From: Acanthococcus lagerstroemiae
Taxonomy: Eukaryota > Arthropoda > Insecta > Hemiptera > Eriococcidae
Direction of reading: 5' to 3'
Length of the DNA stretch: 64,000 bases
Assembly: GCA_031841125.1 (NCBI GenBank)
Contig: CM063106.1
Coordinates: forward strand, 15,500,001-15,564,000
Program-made: the position numbers and the translations under genes
Shown here: positions 1 to 11,480 of the stretch, piece after piece
Numbering within the stretch: position 1 is the stretch's first letter
Layout of the letters: the number at the start of each line of letters is the position of its first letter
Notes under the pieces: model-generated
Database searches by the model: none
Seen by the model: the letters and a program-made list of their open reading frames with translations, nothing else
Told to the model about the DNA's origin: nothing

Positions 1-345
1 TTTCATAGCTGCATTTCCTCTGCTACCCCAGCGGTCCAGCTCTTTCTGGGACGTCCTCGCATCCTTTATCCATCGGGAAACTATTCGATGATTTTCCTTG
101 GCAGTCGTTCTTCCGGCATTCTTCAGAATACCCATCCTATATCGACTGTCTAGGTTTGATGTCGTCCACCAGTGTATTCTGTACCTACATATGCTCCCTG
201 ATAGTTTTATTTCGGATTCCTCCCAGCTTTGATGCCTGGCTGCTCTTCTCCAGAAATCCATTTCCGTCGCTAGAAGAAGTTACTCTGTACTTTGCTTTAA
301 CGGTGAGATCTCAAAGCTATGTGTCACAATACTTTTCATCCAAAT
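1..345 (-). pseudogene. LINE ORF2 carboxy-terminal remnant (RTE/CR1-like)
   Basis: Read on the minus strand, several frames carry hallmarks of the tail of a LINE reverse transcriptase protein. These include a stretch like MDFWRRAAR near 230-260, MPEERLPRKIIE near 80-115, and RMRGRPRKSWTAGVAEEM near 10-65. The last two share a frame but are separated by stop codons, and the first lies in another frame, so the copy is dead. Such tails follow the RT domain in non-LTR elements that arthropod annotation often names craniofacial development protein 2-like. The exact clade is inferred. The copy may continue past the left edge. Confidence 0.7.
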
Positions 346-782
346 TTCGAGGGGGGAGGCATTACCCGATATCGCCTTCCTTGATTAGTAGGAAGGGTGA
401 GCAATCCTGACAAAAGGGATGTGTATACCAATATATGTTGACAAGATACTCACATTGGCGTATATTTCATTGCTAAATTCAAATTGGACTATCATTTTGT
501 TGTTATCACTTTAGTGGATCCGTAAGAAAGCGTGATGGGGTTGCACCGTGTACTTATGAAATGAACGTCTGTACTAGCGTATACTAACAAAGTACTAATA
601 ATTGGTACATGTTGTATCTGAAAATCCAAATTATAGTGGTCTGATGGCTGCTTCTCTCAATTTGTAGGAAGGGTGTGTGAACTAGTGAAAGAAATGTGTA
701 CACGGACGTATACTGACAACTAGTATACGTTTCTTCCCAAAATTCAAAATGGGAGGGACTACTATCATTTTGCTACAATGAG
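346..782. other. No recognisable gene
   Basis: A+T-rich sequence with no supported coding region or clear repeat boundary. It separates two LINE fragments of opposite orientation. Confidence 0.5.
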
Positions 783-1262
783 GAAATTGAGAACGTCACG
801 GAATTCAGATATTTTAGGTACTTTTATGAACGAGGACGGTAGAGATCTAAAATAAATTAAAAGCAGAATTGGCATGACGAAGCAGGCCTCCAATAACCTC
901 GGAAGAGTTTTGAAAAACCAAACTCTGAGTATCAATCTGCGGAAAATGATAATGCGATGTTACGTGTGGACTGTGCCAAAATACTCGTGTGAAACCTGGA
1001 CAATGAATGCGGAAAGTGAAAAGAGGCTGAACGCATTCGAGATGTGGTGCTATTGAAGTCTGCTGAAAATACCGTATACTGATTTTGTAACGAACGTAGC
1101 AGTCATAGTAAGAATAAAAGTAGAAAAAACGATAGTAGAAGATATCAAGTATCGAAAACTGAAGTACATAGCACACAAAAGCCAAGAAAATGGCGTTTTC
1201 ATGTTGGCAGTACAAGGATGAATTCAGGGGAAGCCCATCAGAGATAGGAAAAGATCGGAGCT
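783..1262 (+). pseudogene. LINE ORF2 fragment (RTE/CR1-like)
   Basis: The plus strand reads as the thumb and connection part of a LINE ORF2: an ILGTFMNEDGRD-like stretch near 815, then CYVWTVPKYSCETWTM near 958-1005, EKRLNAFEMWCY near 1020-1056, and LLKIPYTDFVTN and KYRKLKYIAHKS beyond. At least two in-frame stops (one at 1054-1056) and one frameshift interrupt it. These motifs (CYVWSVALYGSETWT, KRLEAFEMWC, RILKIPYTDHVTN in intact relatives) are characteristic of RTE-like elements. The orientation is opposite to the fragment at the left edge, so they are separate insertions. Confidence 0.8.
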
Positions 1263-2014
1263 TGTAATCACGAATTCGTCAATGAACTCTCCGAGCAAAA
1301 ATCTATGTGATACGATCATATGAGCCAGGAATCGAAGAAATATAAACCACGGGGATAGTGATACGGGTATTCGACAGAAAGATAGCGCAGTCGACCTAAG
1401 CCGATTCCCGGCAAAGAAGAGAAGAGGGCTAAGGCAGCCCTAAAAAGGCTCCCCGATGTACCTGAAGTAATGCTCGAAGGAGCAGTTCCAGGACTCAGGT
1501 GAGAGCAAATGAAAAGAGGAGCCTCTTGATGCGAGAGAAGCGACCAATACGACAACAACGATGACGTCGATACATCGGATCGAACTGGAGCTGACCATTA
1601 GCTAGCCGATGCCTTTGGTGACGAAAGGTCGATCGGACCTGTCCGCAGCGTTGTTCTTTTGACATTTTCATATCTTTACTTTGGCACACAAACGGGAAAG
1701 ACGTACGCGTCACATGTGAGGAGGAACAAAATACTCATTGCCATGGAAATTTATTTTTATTCCAGTCATTGGTATACTTGAGCGAAAATTGTTACGCTCC
1801 CCCAACACGCTCGAACACCGTAACGCTCCCTCGAAACACTCACCCCGACACGAAGCCAGTTCATATGATTTAGCTATTTTCCATGGAAATTAATTCTTTC
1901 CAGCCATGTCCTCATTGCTCTTGATCTATTGCTGCGAGACTGCAGTCTGCAGCCTTGTTGTTAACAAAAAATTCCATAGAAAGTATTGACACGCAAACGG
2001 AAAAAGAAGTAGGA
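1263..2014. other. Unassigned sequence with a short dispersed motif
   Basis: No coding region is supported. Around 1655-1690 lies a motif resembling GACATTTTCATATCTTTACT. It recurs near 2876-2910 in the same orientation and inverted near 36895-36925 and 37028-37060, so it is probably a small repeat family. Runs of TTACGCTCCC near 1790-1830 may belong to the same family. Confidence 0.35.
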
Positions 2015-2254
2015 TTATTCCTGCCTTCTTAATTGCCTCGGGGTGGATTCGGTATCCAGAATTTTATTGAATAATCTTATCATCGTAGGGGTTAGTTCTT
2101 CTGCTAGACATTTTAGGGATCCACTGTCTACGCCGTCTGGTCCAACTGCCTTTTTAGTCTTCAAGCTTTGCAGCGCTTTGGCCACTTCTTCCAAAGTTGG
2201 AGGGTGTACTTTGTTCGATATTTCCATTATCATTACTTGTCTCTTCATCCTCGA
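2015..2254 (-). pseudogene. LINE reverse transcriptase amino-terminal fragment
   Basis: The minus strand encodes about 77 residues with the classic start of a non-LTR RT domain: PPTLEEVAKALQSLKTKKAV followed directly by GPDGV and, later, a region like TPTMIRLFNKIL. The KxxKAxGPDG signature (RT motif 0/1) makes the assignment firm, but the piece is too short to place in a clade. A lysine- and arginine-rich open stretch just upstream on the same strand (2546-2337) could be the linker between endonuclease and RT of the same copy, which I cannot confirm. Confidence 0.8.
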
Positions 2255-3238
2255 TGCTCTACTCCCCCCCTACTGCCACCTAATTCACTGTAGACTTTGT
2301 GGCTACTTTTACGATTCCCTTAGACTCGTGCACACTCTACCCCCTCTTATTGGTCATACTTTGTATTAGTTTTCTTCCTGGAATAGTTTCTTTTCTGGCT
2401 TTCCCGATTGACCCGCTTTCTGCCGAAATATTTTCGATCTGCTTGGTATCAGAATTCCAAATGTCTTTCCTTATCTCCATTTGGACTTTTTGCCTTAATA
2501 AAATCTCTAATTTTTCCCTTCGCATCCTTTTATCCTTCCCCTCCATCTCATCTCTCGTCTAAATCAGATCCTTTGTCGCATCAGATAGTTTGTCATAGTA
2601 ATAATACCCAAAATTCGCTACTGATTTTAATTCGTAACAAACCTTACCTGTCAATGCTCAGTCCGTATTTACGGCATTTCAAGTATGCAATTATATTAAC
2701 ACGCAACGAAAAGTCTAACTATCAACTAATAGGCAGATTGTGATGCGTTCTTCTTTCTCGCGTACAACAAATTGCATATGTAGATTTAGGTAGGAGAAAG
2801 TATTATACCTTGGGTAGAACTGGGAAAATTACCGAAATTTATTTTTATCGTTGCGGTAAAGTTATCGGACTGTTTCTTTTCCGACATTTTCATGTCTTCA
2901 CTTTGGCATACGAACAGGACAAGCTCTTTTCTCAATTATACTTTTCATTTCATCCTGACCAGGAACAAAACAGATTGTCAAGGCTATCTGGTCAATGATC
3001 CCGAAGGTTACAAAAGAAAAGGAGTAAGAATGAAAACGTGTAAAATTTGAGAAACAGGATAACTTAGATTTAAAGGTCATTGAATTCGACTTCGTGGACG
3101 TTTTTTGTATTCATACTCTCGGATGCCAACTCAGGAAGTTACCACCATACGGTAACGTTCTCTATGACTGTGTGGACCTATTGGGAAACTAGTGGAGACG
3201 TTCGTCCCGCAAAACCCCGGCCTTTCAGTTTAATTGTT
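2255..3238. other. No recognisable gene
   Basis: Mostly A+T-rich. It contains a possible LINE linker (2337-2546, minus) and a second copy of the dispersed motif near 2876-2910. Nothing else can be supported. Confidence 0.4.
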
Positions 3239-4513
3239 TCAGTTCGACCGACTTCTTGTTCTATATGCCCTATAGTTCACTGCACTGGAAGCATCGCGGT
3301 TTTCCAGTCTGACGCAACGTTCGGTGTTTGTTTGTTTCATCATCTCCATCACCTGCTTCACTACTGCTTCGACAACTTCCTTCAAGCCTGCCAGTTTCTT
3401 TTCCGTTTCATAAGCCTGGGCTTGTCGGACCGTGGCTTTCTTTCTGGAGCTTTCCCATGCAGCTTCCAGCTCCAGGGCTTGTGCCAAAGCAGACCAAGCA
3501 TTTTAGTGGTTGACAACTCTCATCAACATCTGAATATGTTCGTCCTCAATTTCATCAATAAAGGCCGAAGCCGCAGTTTCTTCAGTGAATTCTTTCAAGG
3601 ACGTTGGGTAGGCGGCGTTGGTGAGGCGAACTATTTCTGCTTCAAAGGCTTGAAGCAATTCTTCCCACCTGTGTGACCGGACCTTCAGTTCCCGTTTCCG
3701 CAGTTGCTTCATATGGGTTTGCCCATATCGGCGTTCCAAGGCTTCCACCAGCTTCTGGAAATTCCTCTGGTCCTTGGTTGGAACCGTCTTCAGCACGCTC
3801 ACTGCGGCTCCTCGCAGGTTAATGACAAATGCTGTGGCCTTCGTCACCTCATCCCAGCCATTACTGGTAGCTGCTGCCTCTAACTGGATAAAGTAGGTCT
3901 CCCAGGAATGCTGACCATCGAATGTTGGCGGTTTCACTTTCATGGAGCCACTACTACTTGAAGTTGGAACCATTTGGTGTGGTTGACTGCCTGGAGCCTC
4001 CACTGACGATGCACTGGCGGCTGAATCCATCTGGATAGGCCACTGGCTACTTAGAGGTATTACCACTGACTTTGTGGTACAGCCAATTTGAAGGGCCACC
4101 GATTCTCTTTCCAGTACAGCGACCCGTTGAGAGATTAGTTCGATCCTCTTATCAACTTCCTTGAATATATCCGCTTGTAGATCGATCAGGTCTTCTTTCT
4201 TAAGCTGACTAGCCTTCATTTCGTCCATCTTGTCTGTTTTATTTGATTGTTCTTTCATTCTCTCTTCAACTGATCGCTCTGCATGTTCATAATGTATTGG
4301 AGAGCAGCAGCCGTTGTCGACCCTTCATCTTCTGGTTCTAATGGTTCCACATTGAAGACGGAAGTTTCCGGATCTTTACCTTCGCCTTGCAGATAGGCCT
4401 CCAGCCGGCGGACCAGTTCCGCTTTCGAACCTGATGGCAATTAGTCACGGTTCCTCAATTCCTCCGAAGTTTTTTTTTTTATGTATCAGTTCGAATAACT
4501 TCTTTGGAGCCAT
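3239..4513 (-). pseudogene. gag: Gypsy-like retrotransposon gag with SAP motif, disrupted
   Basis: A retrotransposon Gag reads on the minus strand from an ATG at 4513. It opens with a SAP-type DNA-binding motif (ELRNRD, stop, LPSGSKAELVRRLEAYL). Next come an acidic linker, a coiled-coil-like region and the conserved Gag core with VKPPTFDG, SWETYFIQLE and EALERRYGQTH. A charged end follows, near ALAQALELEAAWESSRKK. Damage is clear: a frame change at the 11-base A run (4470-4480), TAA at 4441-4443, a one-base shift where two frames overlap at 4255-4258, and TAA at 3503-3505. No protease or polymerase follows in the window, so this is a truncated, inactive copy. The core strongly resembles Ty3/Gypsy Gag of arthropods. 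Confidence 0.85.
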
Positions 4514-4985
4514 CGCGAATGGATAGTTCCGATAATACTCAGTTACTCACTTCTTCAACGGAAACGCCGAATTTGCAGAGCGGATGTCGAAACAAATGTC
4601 CAAATGAGATCTTCACGGCGCATATCGCCAAATCTTACTTCTGACACCAATGTAACGAAAGTCACACCGAAAAACGCACGAAAACACGTAATAACGACTT
4701 TAATTTTACACAACACAAAACAGTAGCTAAAGCGCTTTGAAAACGCACGATTTATCGCATACCAAACTAGACAATACGGCGACGGCCAGCGGCCTTTATT
4801 TACCCCGGCGTCATCGGCGAAACTCCTTATCGCTCTCGTTATTGATCTTCTATTCTGCTGCTCGAATGGTGTCGATGGTTCTTCACTTATCTCGAATGTT
4901 CGGAAGCGTTCTCCACAGTATGCTGAATATTATTGGAGTAAATCGCTACGTGTTATTGAATAACAAAAGACAAATGAGAAGAGAG
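4514..4985 (-). repeat. Leader, primer-binding site and probable 5' LTR of the gag element
   Basis: Upstream of the gag ATG on the minus strand lies a leader, then a primer-binding-site-like TGGTGTCAGAAGT (about 4650-4638) directly after a terminus ending GTTACA. That order is the expected LTR, PBS, gag arrangement, so the LTR edge is placed at about 4652 and the LTR runs toward higher coordinates. I could not find its outer end; 4985 is a guess. No second LTR was recognised. Confidence 0.5.
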
Positions 4986-5180
4986 CACAAACTTGAACGG
5001 CGAGAATTTTTGAAAAAATTAGCTATCTCCTTGACTACCCTGTGGCTACAAGAGCGAAGTTCGTGGCTAACCAGGGACGTACCGATTGAAGGAGCCCCCC
5101 CCCCCTTGTAGGCAATTGTTTACTCAGCAAATTGGGAAAATTTACCATTTCAGTCAGCCGAAGTTGGAAATTTCGGTTAA

Positions 5181-5325
5181 GTTGGGAAAATCCAACAAGT
5201 CAAAAGCTTTTTCTTTGATTTTTTTGCCTTGTTACTTGGGAATTTGGAGTTGAGAAGCTGGGAAAATCCAACAAGTCAAAGGATTTTTTTTCTTTGATAC
5301 TTGAGAATTTTGAGTTGAATCAGTT
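5181..5325. repeat. Two-copy tandem duplication, about 77 bp unit
   Basis: The segment starting GGGAAAATCCAACAAGTCAA near 5182 is repeated near 5259, each followed by a T-rich run, TTTGAT and a GGAGTTGA/TGAGTTGA ending. It lies between two C-rich homopolymers (5095-5105 and 5334-5346). Confidence 0.7.
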
Positions 5326-5385
5326 GGTACTTTCACCCCCCCCCCCTCCTTCTAGGGGAAACTCTTCGATACATCCCTGTGACTA

Positions 5386-5672
5386 ACTTTAATAAACGAA
5401 CTGAAAAACGATATTAACAGAATACCAAATCCCAAGAAACGAGCAGCTGATGAAACAGTAGAAGATGAAACAGAAGAAGCTAAAACTGGAGAAGCTGATG
5501 TTTCTTCTGGTTCTTCAAAGCAGGGCCACTGCGCTTTTGGTTCAAGAAATGTCGATCGTAGATCAAGAACTAGGTGCCAAATGTGCAAAGCATAAATTTG
5601 TAAAACCCACCAAAATGTTCGAATTGTATGCCCAACCGTGAAAGAAAAATCAGAACAATTTGAAAAAATTAG
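5386..5672 (+). pseudogene. piggyBac transposase carboxy-terminal remnant
   Basis: The plus strand reads TLINELKNDI, a lysine-rich PNPKKR patch, an acidic stretch, and then a cysteine cluster RTRCQMCKA, stop, ICKTHQNVRIVC. The spacing CxxC, CxxH and a final C is that of the zinc-binding tail of piggyBac-family transposases. One in-frame TAA (5593-5595) cuts the cluster and the catalytic domain is missing, so it is a dead fragment. The assignment rests on the tail only and is probable, not certain. Confidence 0.55.
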
Positions 5673-7194
5673 GATTCATTCGTGAGGTCGTACTCTACTA
5701 TTACATGGTCAGCTATTCTGTTGAGGCACTTAGCATACAAATAGAATGCTATCGTGAGGTGCAAAAACGTGCTGTATTGTCCTTCAGAGTGGTGATATCT
5801 CCACATTGTGATTTATATTGCTGTTCTGTATGTATTTGCGCATCACTGTATCAGATAATCTTCTCTTTTGAAATCTTTAAACAATTTATAGCCACATCTG
5901 AAAGAGTCCTAATTTTTTCAAATTGTTCCGATTTTTTTTTTCATAGTTTTCTGTGGGATGTGAAGTTACTTTTGGAACATCCTTCGTATTTTGCAGTTGA
6001 AAACGTTCAACAGAGAATAAATCGACTTTTAATTTTTTTTTTCGCATGTTTTTGTAAATATCAGCATTAGCGCACTACTAAAATACTGCGTCTGAGAAGA
6101 AATCGAGTAATTCTAAATCACAGTTTATTGGTGTATTTGTTTTCCGTGGTCTTAAAAGAATACATTCTGCAGTAAACGAGAGCAAAGTTGCCATAAAGGG
6201 ACGCGGTTTTGTAGATCACTGTAACGAAAATTTGGTTTTAACGCAGTGCAGTCGAACAGCCAGTATACACTATCGCGAAGAAAAATTTTCCAAAAATCAC
6301 GCGTCCCTTCATCAGTCGTAAATTTCGTCATCGGTTTTTTGTACTGAACTTCGTTTTTTACCCCTCATCGTGAAAGAAACGTCCAACATTTATAGCCTCT
6401 AAAACAGAAAATTATGGAAAGTTGGTGACTCTACTGAGATACTTTATTATCAATAAAAGTAACCTAAATATTTTAACGTCAAAGCTGCTCTGTAATAGTG
6501 AACTTAAACTACTAAAATGTGTTTCCTCGAGTCTCTGCGGTGTACCCTACATTAGACTCTCCTTTACATCATTAGTTATCTTCAACTGCCTCTTCTTCTT
6601 CAACGGCTTACATTTATCTTTGGTTTTTGCATTAATACACAGCTGAATTACAAGGCAGCATGGAGAACTTCATTACACGCAAAATAGTTTCAACTTTATC
6701 CCATTATAAATGTATTAACGGTCAGAGTTGAAAATTCCGTGAAGTATCAAATGCACGCGACCACCGGGCAGGAAATTGTTTCAAGATGCTGCGCTGGTTT
6801 TATTGCGGTTACAGTTCACTGATCTTAACATTCTGTTTTGCTCAATTTCAATCTTATTTTCTGTTAGCTATGACGAAATCAGGCATTTACATTTATGCAC
6901 CCGAATTATTTGACAGGAAAAAGTTAGTTTTTGAACCATTAAATTCAGACGCATGATATGACTTAAAGCTATTCAGAAATATAGTTTATCTAGTGAGCAG
7001 CGATTTAGGTATAGGTCTGTCGCTAGATTTATCGAGACTAGCTAAGACTCTAAGACTTTTTCATACTGCCTTACAACTGCTTTAATTTCTGTATTAGGAT
7101 TCATTCGGACTCTGATCAAATGTGACTCGGATTCTGTTGCAGCTTATTTATAGTCTTAGTGTCCACGTTGGAGTGTGAGTGAACTTGGTAAATT
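5673..7194. other. No recognisable gene
   Basis: A+T-rich spacer. Apart from one short inverted repeat (6196-6309) I see no coding region, RNA gene or bounded element. Confidence 0.5.
6196..6309. repeat. Short inverted repeat, 114 bp
   Basis: AAGGGACGCG at 6196-6205 is matched by its exact reverse complement at 6300-6309. The ends resemble transposon termini and lie downstream of the piggyBac remnant, but no link to it is shown. Confidence 0.45.
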
Positions 7195-7584
7195 CTGTAT
7201 GTAGGGAGTGCCAATTCACAATTTCTTTCTTCTGTTGTTCAGAGCGCTTTTGGCTGTTATGCCATCAATCCAACTGAAGATGGCTCAACACCCGAGAGCG
7301 CTCCCGGACTGCAAAACTAAATATGAAATTGTCACAAAGTGCAAATGCGAATCTTGCAAGGTAATTTGCAGTTTGTGACAAAAAAATCAACAGTCCCTGT
7401 GACAGTTCTACTGCAACGCCATCTACTCAAATTCTCCGCTAAACACGAGAAACTAGCATTTCTCTCACAAATTGTATAGGTATATCAAAATGTGACAATT
7501 AAAAACTGTCACAATTCGGATTCTTGCAGTCCGGGCTGTGGACTACAGAAAAAGAAATTGTGAATTGGCACACCATACATACTA
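7195..7584. repeat. Outer inverted repeat enclosing a CCCG-ended MITE
   Basis: A perfect 21-bp arm at 7208-7228 (beginning GTGCCAATTCACAATTTC) pairs with 7551-7571. Weaker pairing continues outward for about 12 bp (GTATGTA on each side). The inner element at 7303-7535 sits almost centrally, so this is either a MITE inside an older inverted-repeat element or one element with two tiers of inverted repeats. Confidence 0.7.
7303..7535. mobile_element. MITE, 233 bp, TIR CCCGGACTGCAA
   Basis: A perfect 12-bp terminal inverted repeat, CCCGGACTGCAA, bounds a non-coding 233-bp segment rich in TGTGAC/GTCACA motifs. The same end pattern (CCCG, a few variable bases, TGCAA, then TGTGAC about 10-15 bp further in) recurs at 56368-59976, and related ends occur at 10093-10294. 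No target duplication is evident. The superfamily is not known to me. Confidence 0.7.
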
Positions 7585-7904
7585 TTCATAGATCCTCAGC
7601 CCCTCCTTGTGGGCAACCCTGTCAACTATCGAAGCCTTTGGGCTATGATAGGCTAAGAGCTGTGGCATCACATTCAAAATTCAAAATTATGGGGTTGTGT
7701 CATACTATATGACTACTTTTCATGCATGGTGTAAACGCAGACATATCCCTAACTGTTGCATACAAATGTATTTTTTAATACAACCATATACTAATCTCAT
7801 ATAATTTATTATATTATATCTATTTTTTTACTGCACTGTAATCCTGCTAACACCATATATTGGCCACAGTTGCACCCTCCCAGATTTTGGCTATAAATAT
7901 AGCA
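7585..7904. other. No recognisable gene
   Basis: A+T-rich spacer with nothing I can support. Confidence 0.5.
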
Positions 7905-8480
7905 GCCAAAATCGCATCCCCAAACGCATCAAATTCGATGCCACTCTAGCTAAGAGTTTCATCCAAAATCGCATCAAAAGGCATACCGGGTACGACTACG
8001 GCCGATAGTCGTACCCTAAATCGCATGCGATAACGCCTGCGCCTGTGATAGCCACAGACGCATGCGTCAGTGGCTGCGACAGTCGCATCAAAAATCGCAT
8101 TGTAGATCGCATCGTGAATCGCCTCCAATACCACTATAGCTGAATGTTGCATCGAAAATCGCATCACAAATCGCATTGGGTGCGACTTTCGACGCGACAG
8201 TGGCAGGCGAAGTCGCACTTTCAACTATAGTGATATCGACGGCAATTCACGATGCGATTTTCGATGCGCCTGTCGTAGCTACTGACGCATATGTCTCTGC
8301 GGCTATGACAGCCGCAGGCGTAATCGCATGCCACTTTCTGTTAAAGTAGCATGCGACTGACGAAGCCACTAAAGCACTGCGACTCACACTGCCACCTGTG
8401 ATGCCTCAATCGCGATGCGATTTTTTTCCCACGGTAGCAGTTGCGATGTCGCAGTGCGTTTTTTTTTTCAAAATCGCTTC
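7905..8480. repeat. Fold-back region of AATCGCAT / ATGCGATT repeats
   Basis: AAATCGCAT-type words recur many times in the left part (for example near 7910, 7967, 8018, 8092, 8160, 8175). The complementary ATGCGATT orientation dominates the right part (near 8252, 8266, 8420). The two halves can therefore pair imperfectly over several hundred bases. No coding region is convincing. It behaves like a fold-back transposon or MITE with iterated subterminal motifs, but no exact ends or target duplication were found. Confidence 0.55.
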
Positions 8481-9353
8481 GTCTTTGTCAATAGGGTGAG
8501 AGACGTCAATTTGGGGTGAGTTTTGCTCACTGAGTACACATTTTGCTATGACTTTTTACGTAAACTGCTTTTATATTTACGCTTGCTCGCAATACTTTCT
8601 CGCTGACGGGGGCGTAGTTGACGCCCCAGGCTCTCCACTATGCAGGGTTTAGACGTTACTCTACCCAGGCGACAATGTGGATCCGGCTATGGGCATTCGG
8701 TCGAGTCTCCGGACAGCATACTGTACTGCAGCACAGCCTCAGGGCTGGCACTACCAGGGTACCTAAAGGCAGTACTGCAGGCTAGGTATGAACCCCCTGG
8801 TATGTTGGTGCTAGTCGGATACTGGGCCAGAAAACAGGATCGCTTAAATGCTTGGCTATGTTATTGGTTTTGGGCTACGGTGCAGTAGTGTTTTGTGCCC
8901 GTACTCAAACGTGGTTTTCAACTCTGTTGTAGGTACCTCGCCTGAGCAGTTCCCGTCCGGCTATCCATCCATCCGCCCATTCTCTGTAAATAATGTATTC
9001 GTAGATATGGTAGAATTTTAGCGCATAAGCCACTCATGTTAAGTCCGTCAATATAAACATTCGAACAATCCTGACTTAATATTTTCGTACAGGGAAATTC
9101 TACGCACCCGCCTTGACTGCGTGGCGTATATTTTTCGAATTCCTACCTTTCCCTCGTCTCTCTTCTCTTTTTCAATTTGCATTTCTTTTTACATTATTAT
9201 TATTGAATTGAATTGAATAGATGTTTATTTAATTTGAATATCTTTAACAAAAACATACATACCTCACCCCTATGCGCTACAAGCGCGAGCGGAGTGAGGG
9301 AATAATAATAAGAAACATAGATTTTGACAAAAGAAGAAGAAATTAAATAAGTT
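8481..9353. other. No recognisable gene
   Basis: Contains a slightly more G+C-rich stretch (8600-8940) with an open frame on the plus strand that matches nothing I know, followed by A+T-rich spacer. A short hairpin (CTCACCCCTATGCGC / GAGCGGAGTGAG) lies near 9266-9298. Confidence 0.4.
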
Positions 9354-9505
9354 ATATAAATAAGGGTATCTGAAAAAAAGAGAGGGAAAAAACAGATCAA
9401 GCGTACATACAAATTACTGGGTGATATCATTTGAGAAAAGTAAAAATAAATAATATAAATAAAGGTATCTGAAAAAAAAGAGGGAAAAAACAGATCGAAC
9501 GTATA
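9354..9505. repeat. Two-copy tandem duplication, period about 100 bp
   Basis: ATATAAATAAGGGTATCTG plus an A/G-rich tail ending AACAGATC at 9354-9405 is repeated with few changes at 9453-9505. Confidence 0.7.
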
Positions 9506-9664
9506 ACACAACAGCAAGAGGCAAATAGACAGTGAACAAAAATATAAATAAGGTAGACAGATAAAGCATGCAATAGCAGTGACTGGTTAGGTTGACATGG
9601 CACAGTGAAGACCGCAAAATAAAAGAAAATCAACTAAGTAAAAATAAAAATAAAAAGTATGCGG

Positions 9665-9829
9665 CAAAGATAACGCCACTGCAACAAGACCAATGAGAGT
9701 GTGCAGTGTGCTAGTGAACATTCTACGCGATTCCCATAGTAAGTTTGACAAAGATAACGCCACTGCATTAGGACCAACAAGAGTGTGCAATGTTATTGCT
9801 AGTGAACATCCTACGTGATTCCCATAGTA
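9665..9829. repeat. Two-copy tandem duplication, period about 84 bp
   Basis: A unit starting CAAAGATAACGCCACTGCA and ending GATTCCCATAGTA occurs at 9665-9741 and again at 9749-9829, with small substitutions and one short insertion. Confidence 0.75.
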
Positions 9830-10092
9830 TGTGACGAAGATAAGAACCGCGCGAGGCACAAAGAGAAATATTCCGGCTATTTTTCAATTTTTGGAGGTTA
9901 TATTTTGTATTTTAATCAAAATTTAAATCTTTCCTTGTTTCTGGGATTTCGTTGTAAGACAAAAATTAAGTGGGTGTGCAGTGAACACTGTGAACACCCA
10001 GACACGACGCCACTGGTAAATCCGGCCCTGCCTATCAGTACCGTTATCTGCTTTTATAGAGGCTTACACATTAATGTAGTAATTTGGTGCGA

Positions 10093-10294
10093 CCCGATTG
10101 ACAACTTGGAGAGCAGTCACACAACATATCACAAACCACTACCGTTTTGAGACTTTTGGCCGATCACATTTTTTTGTGAGTGTTCAACTTCTCATCATTT
10201 TAAGATAGTGTGCGTGAAGTGATCGCTCAGAATTAGTGTGACTACTGAGTGATGTTCACAAATGCACTCACAATCGGCCTCATTGTCAATCGGG
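10093..10294. mobile_element. MITE, 202 bp, TIR CCCGATTGACAA
   Basis: A perfect 12-bp terminal inverted repeat, CCCGATTGACAA, bounds this element. Its left part (CACAACATATCACAAAC, CTACCGTTTTGAG) is the reverse complement of the right end of the TGTGAG-rich repeat found near 27790-27855 and 33410-33460. It is therefore a short relative of that larger family. No clear target duplication. Confidence 0.7.
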
Positions 10295-11480
10295 AGTTTG
10301 TTAACTTGAACTCTGTTGTATATTTTTTGCTTATTGTCATCTAATAAGTAGCTAGTCCACTGACTGCCTATAAGAAGTATGGTAACCGAACGTGAAGGCT
10401 CCTGCGGGATAGGAGGACAGTTCGGTTGGGAAGAGGAACCACCTGTTAGGCCACGACTAGCTCTAGGGACCTACAGGGGATGGAACCGGCGCTAAGGGCT
10501 TGACGATCCTGTGCTTGTAGATGCGACGAGGTAACCCAGGGTTAGATGAGTACCAGTCCGTTAGAACACCTCTGAAGCGTGACTTACACTGGCGCTTGAT
10601 AGGCTACGGGTAAGATTACACACAGAGACAAACACACAATTATACGGTGAAGTGACTATATTCTAAACGAACTTACTGATAGATGGATACAAATACAACA
10701 CAAGTAACAAAGAGAAACGGTGTTCGCGGAGGCGCGGAGACGAGGTTTCGGCGGAGAGCTCGGAGACGTAACCGCGTGGCGATTTAAGCTGCGGGTCCTG
10801 AATAAGGGATACGAGTCTAAGTCCTCAACGAACGAAAGATCGCGCGCGTGGAGAAGGCGACGACACTGCCTCCTAAACGAATTAAGAACAGCCGAAAAGA
10901 AAGTTGAACTTTGTGGATTTGTCACACCTAAAAAGGTCGCAAATGAAGACGGTTCGGAGACTCTTACGAAAACGTTAGAGTTGCGAGAACTTCTCCAGAC
11001 GAACGTCCCGAACCGAGTCCTCGCTGCCGCGTTTCCACGAACGGTCAACGGTGAGTTTTCCCCCTCTCTGGGGTAGGTCACAGAAATCACAGAAAAAGAG
11101 GAAAAAGTCGATCGAATCGAAGGAAAACAGCAGAAATAGTATGATCAGGTATAGACAGGTAAGAACAGGAATCAACGTGTTAGGATAAATGAGAGAGTGA
11201 AACTCGCCGGCATATCTATCGCATTATACAATATCAATGCCTTGGCCATTCGGGAAAAGAGCGGAGCTCGGTTACCACAGAAGCTGTATTTTGATTTGTT
11301 TCGTACTTTTATTACTTTCTGAGATGGCTTCAATCCTTTCTCTCTATTTCTTTAGTTAGCGTTTTCTCTTACACTTTTCCGAATTAATTTACTTATGAGG
11401 TTGAGTACTATTTATTCTGGACCAGTTTCTTCCCCTCTTTTCCCCAGAAGTCTATTCCTTTCTTAGTACCCCCTATTTAG
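10295..11480. other. Unassigned; G+C-richer stretch without recognised gene
   Basis: 10590-11080 is open on both strands (10720-11076 plus; 11090-10656 minus) and arginine-rich, but neither translation resembles a family I know. The overlap suggests base composition rather than a gene. The remainder is A/T-rich. It could be the LTR or leader of an unrecognised retroelement. Confidence 0.3.

Noticed and set aside
10656..11090. Overlapping open frames of 118 and 144 codons on opposite strands
   Set aside because: No recognisable domain on either strand and both are equally open, which fits composition rather than a gene.
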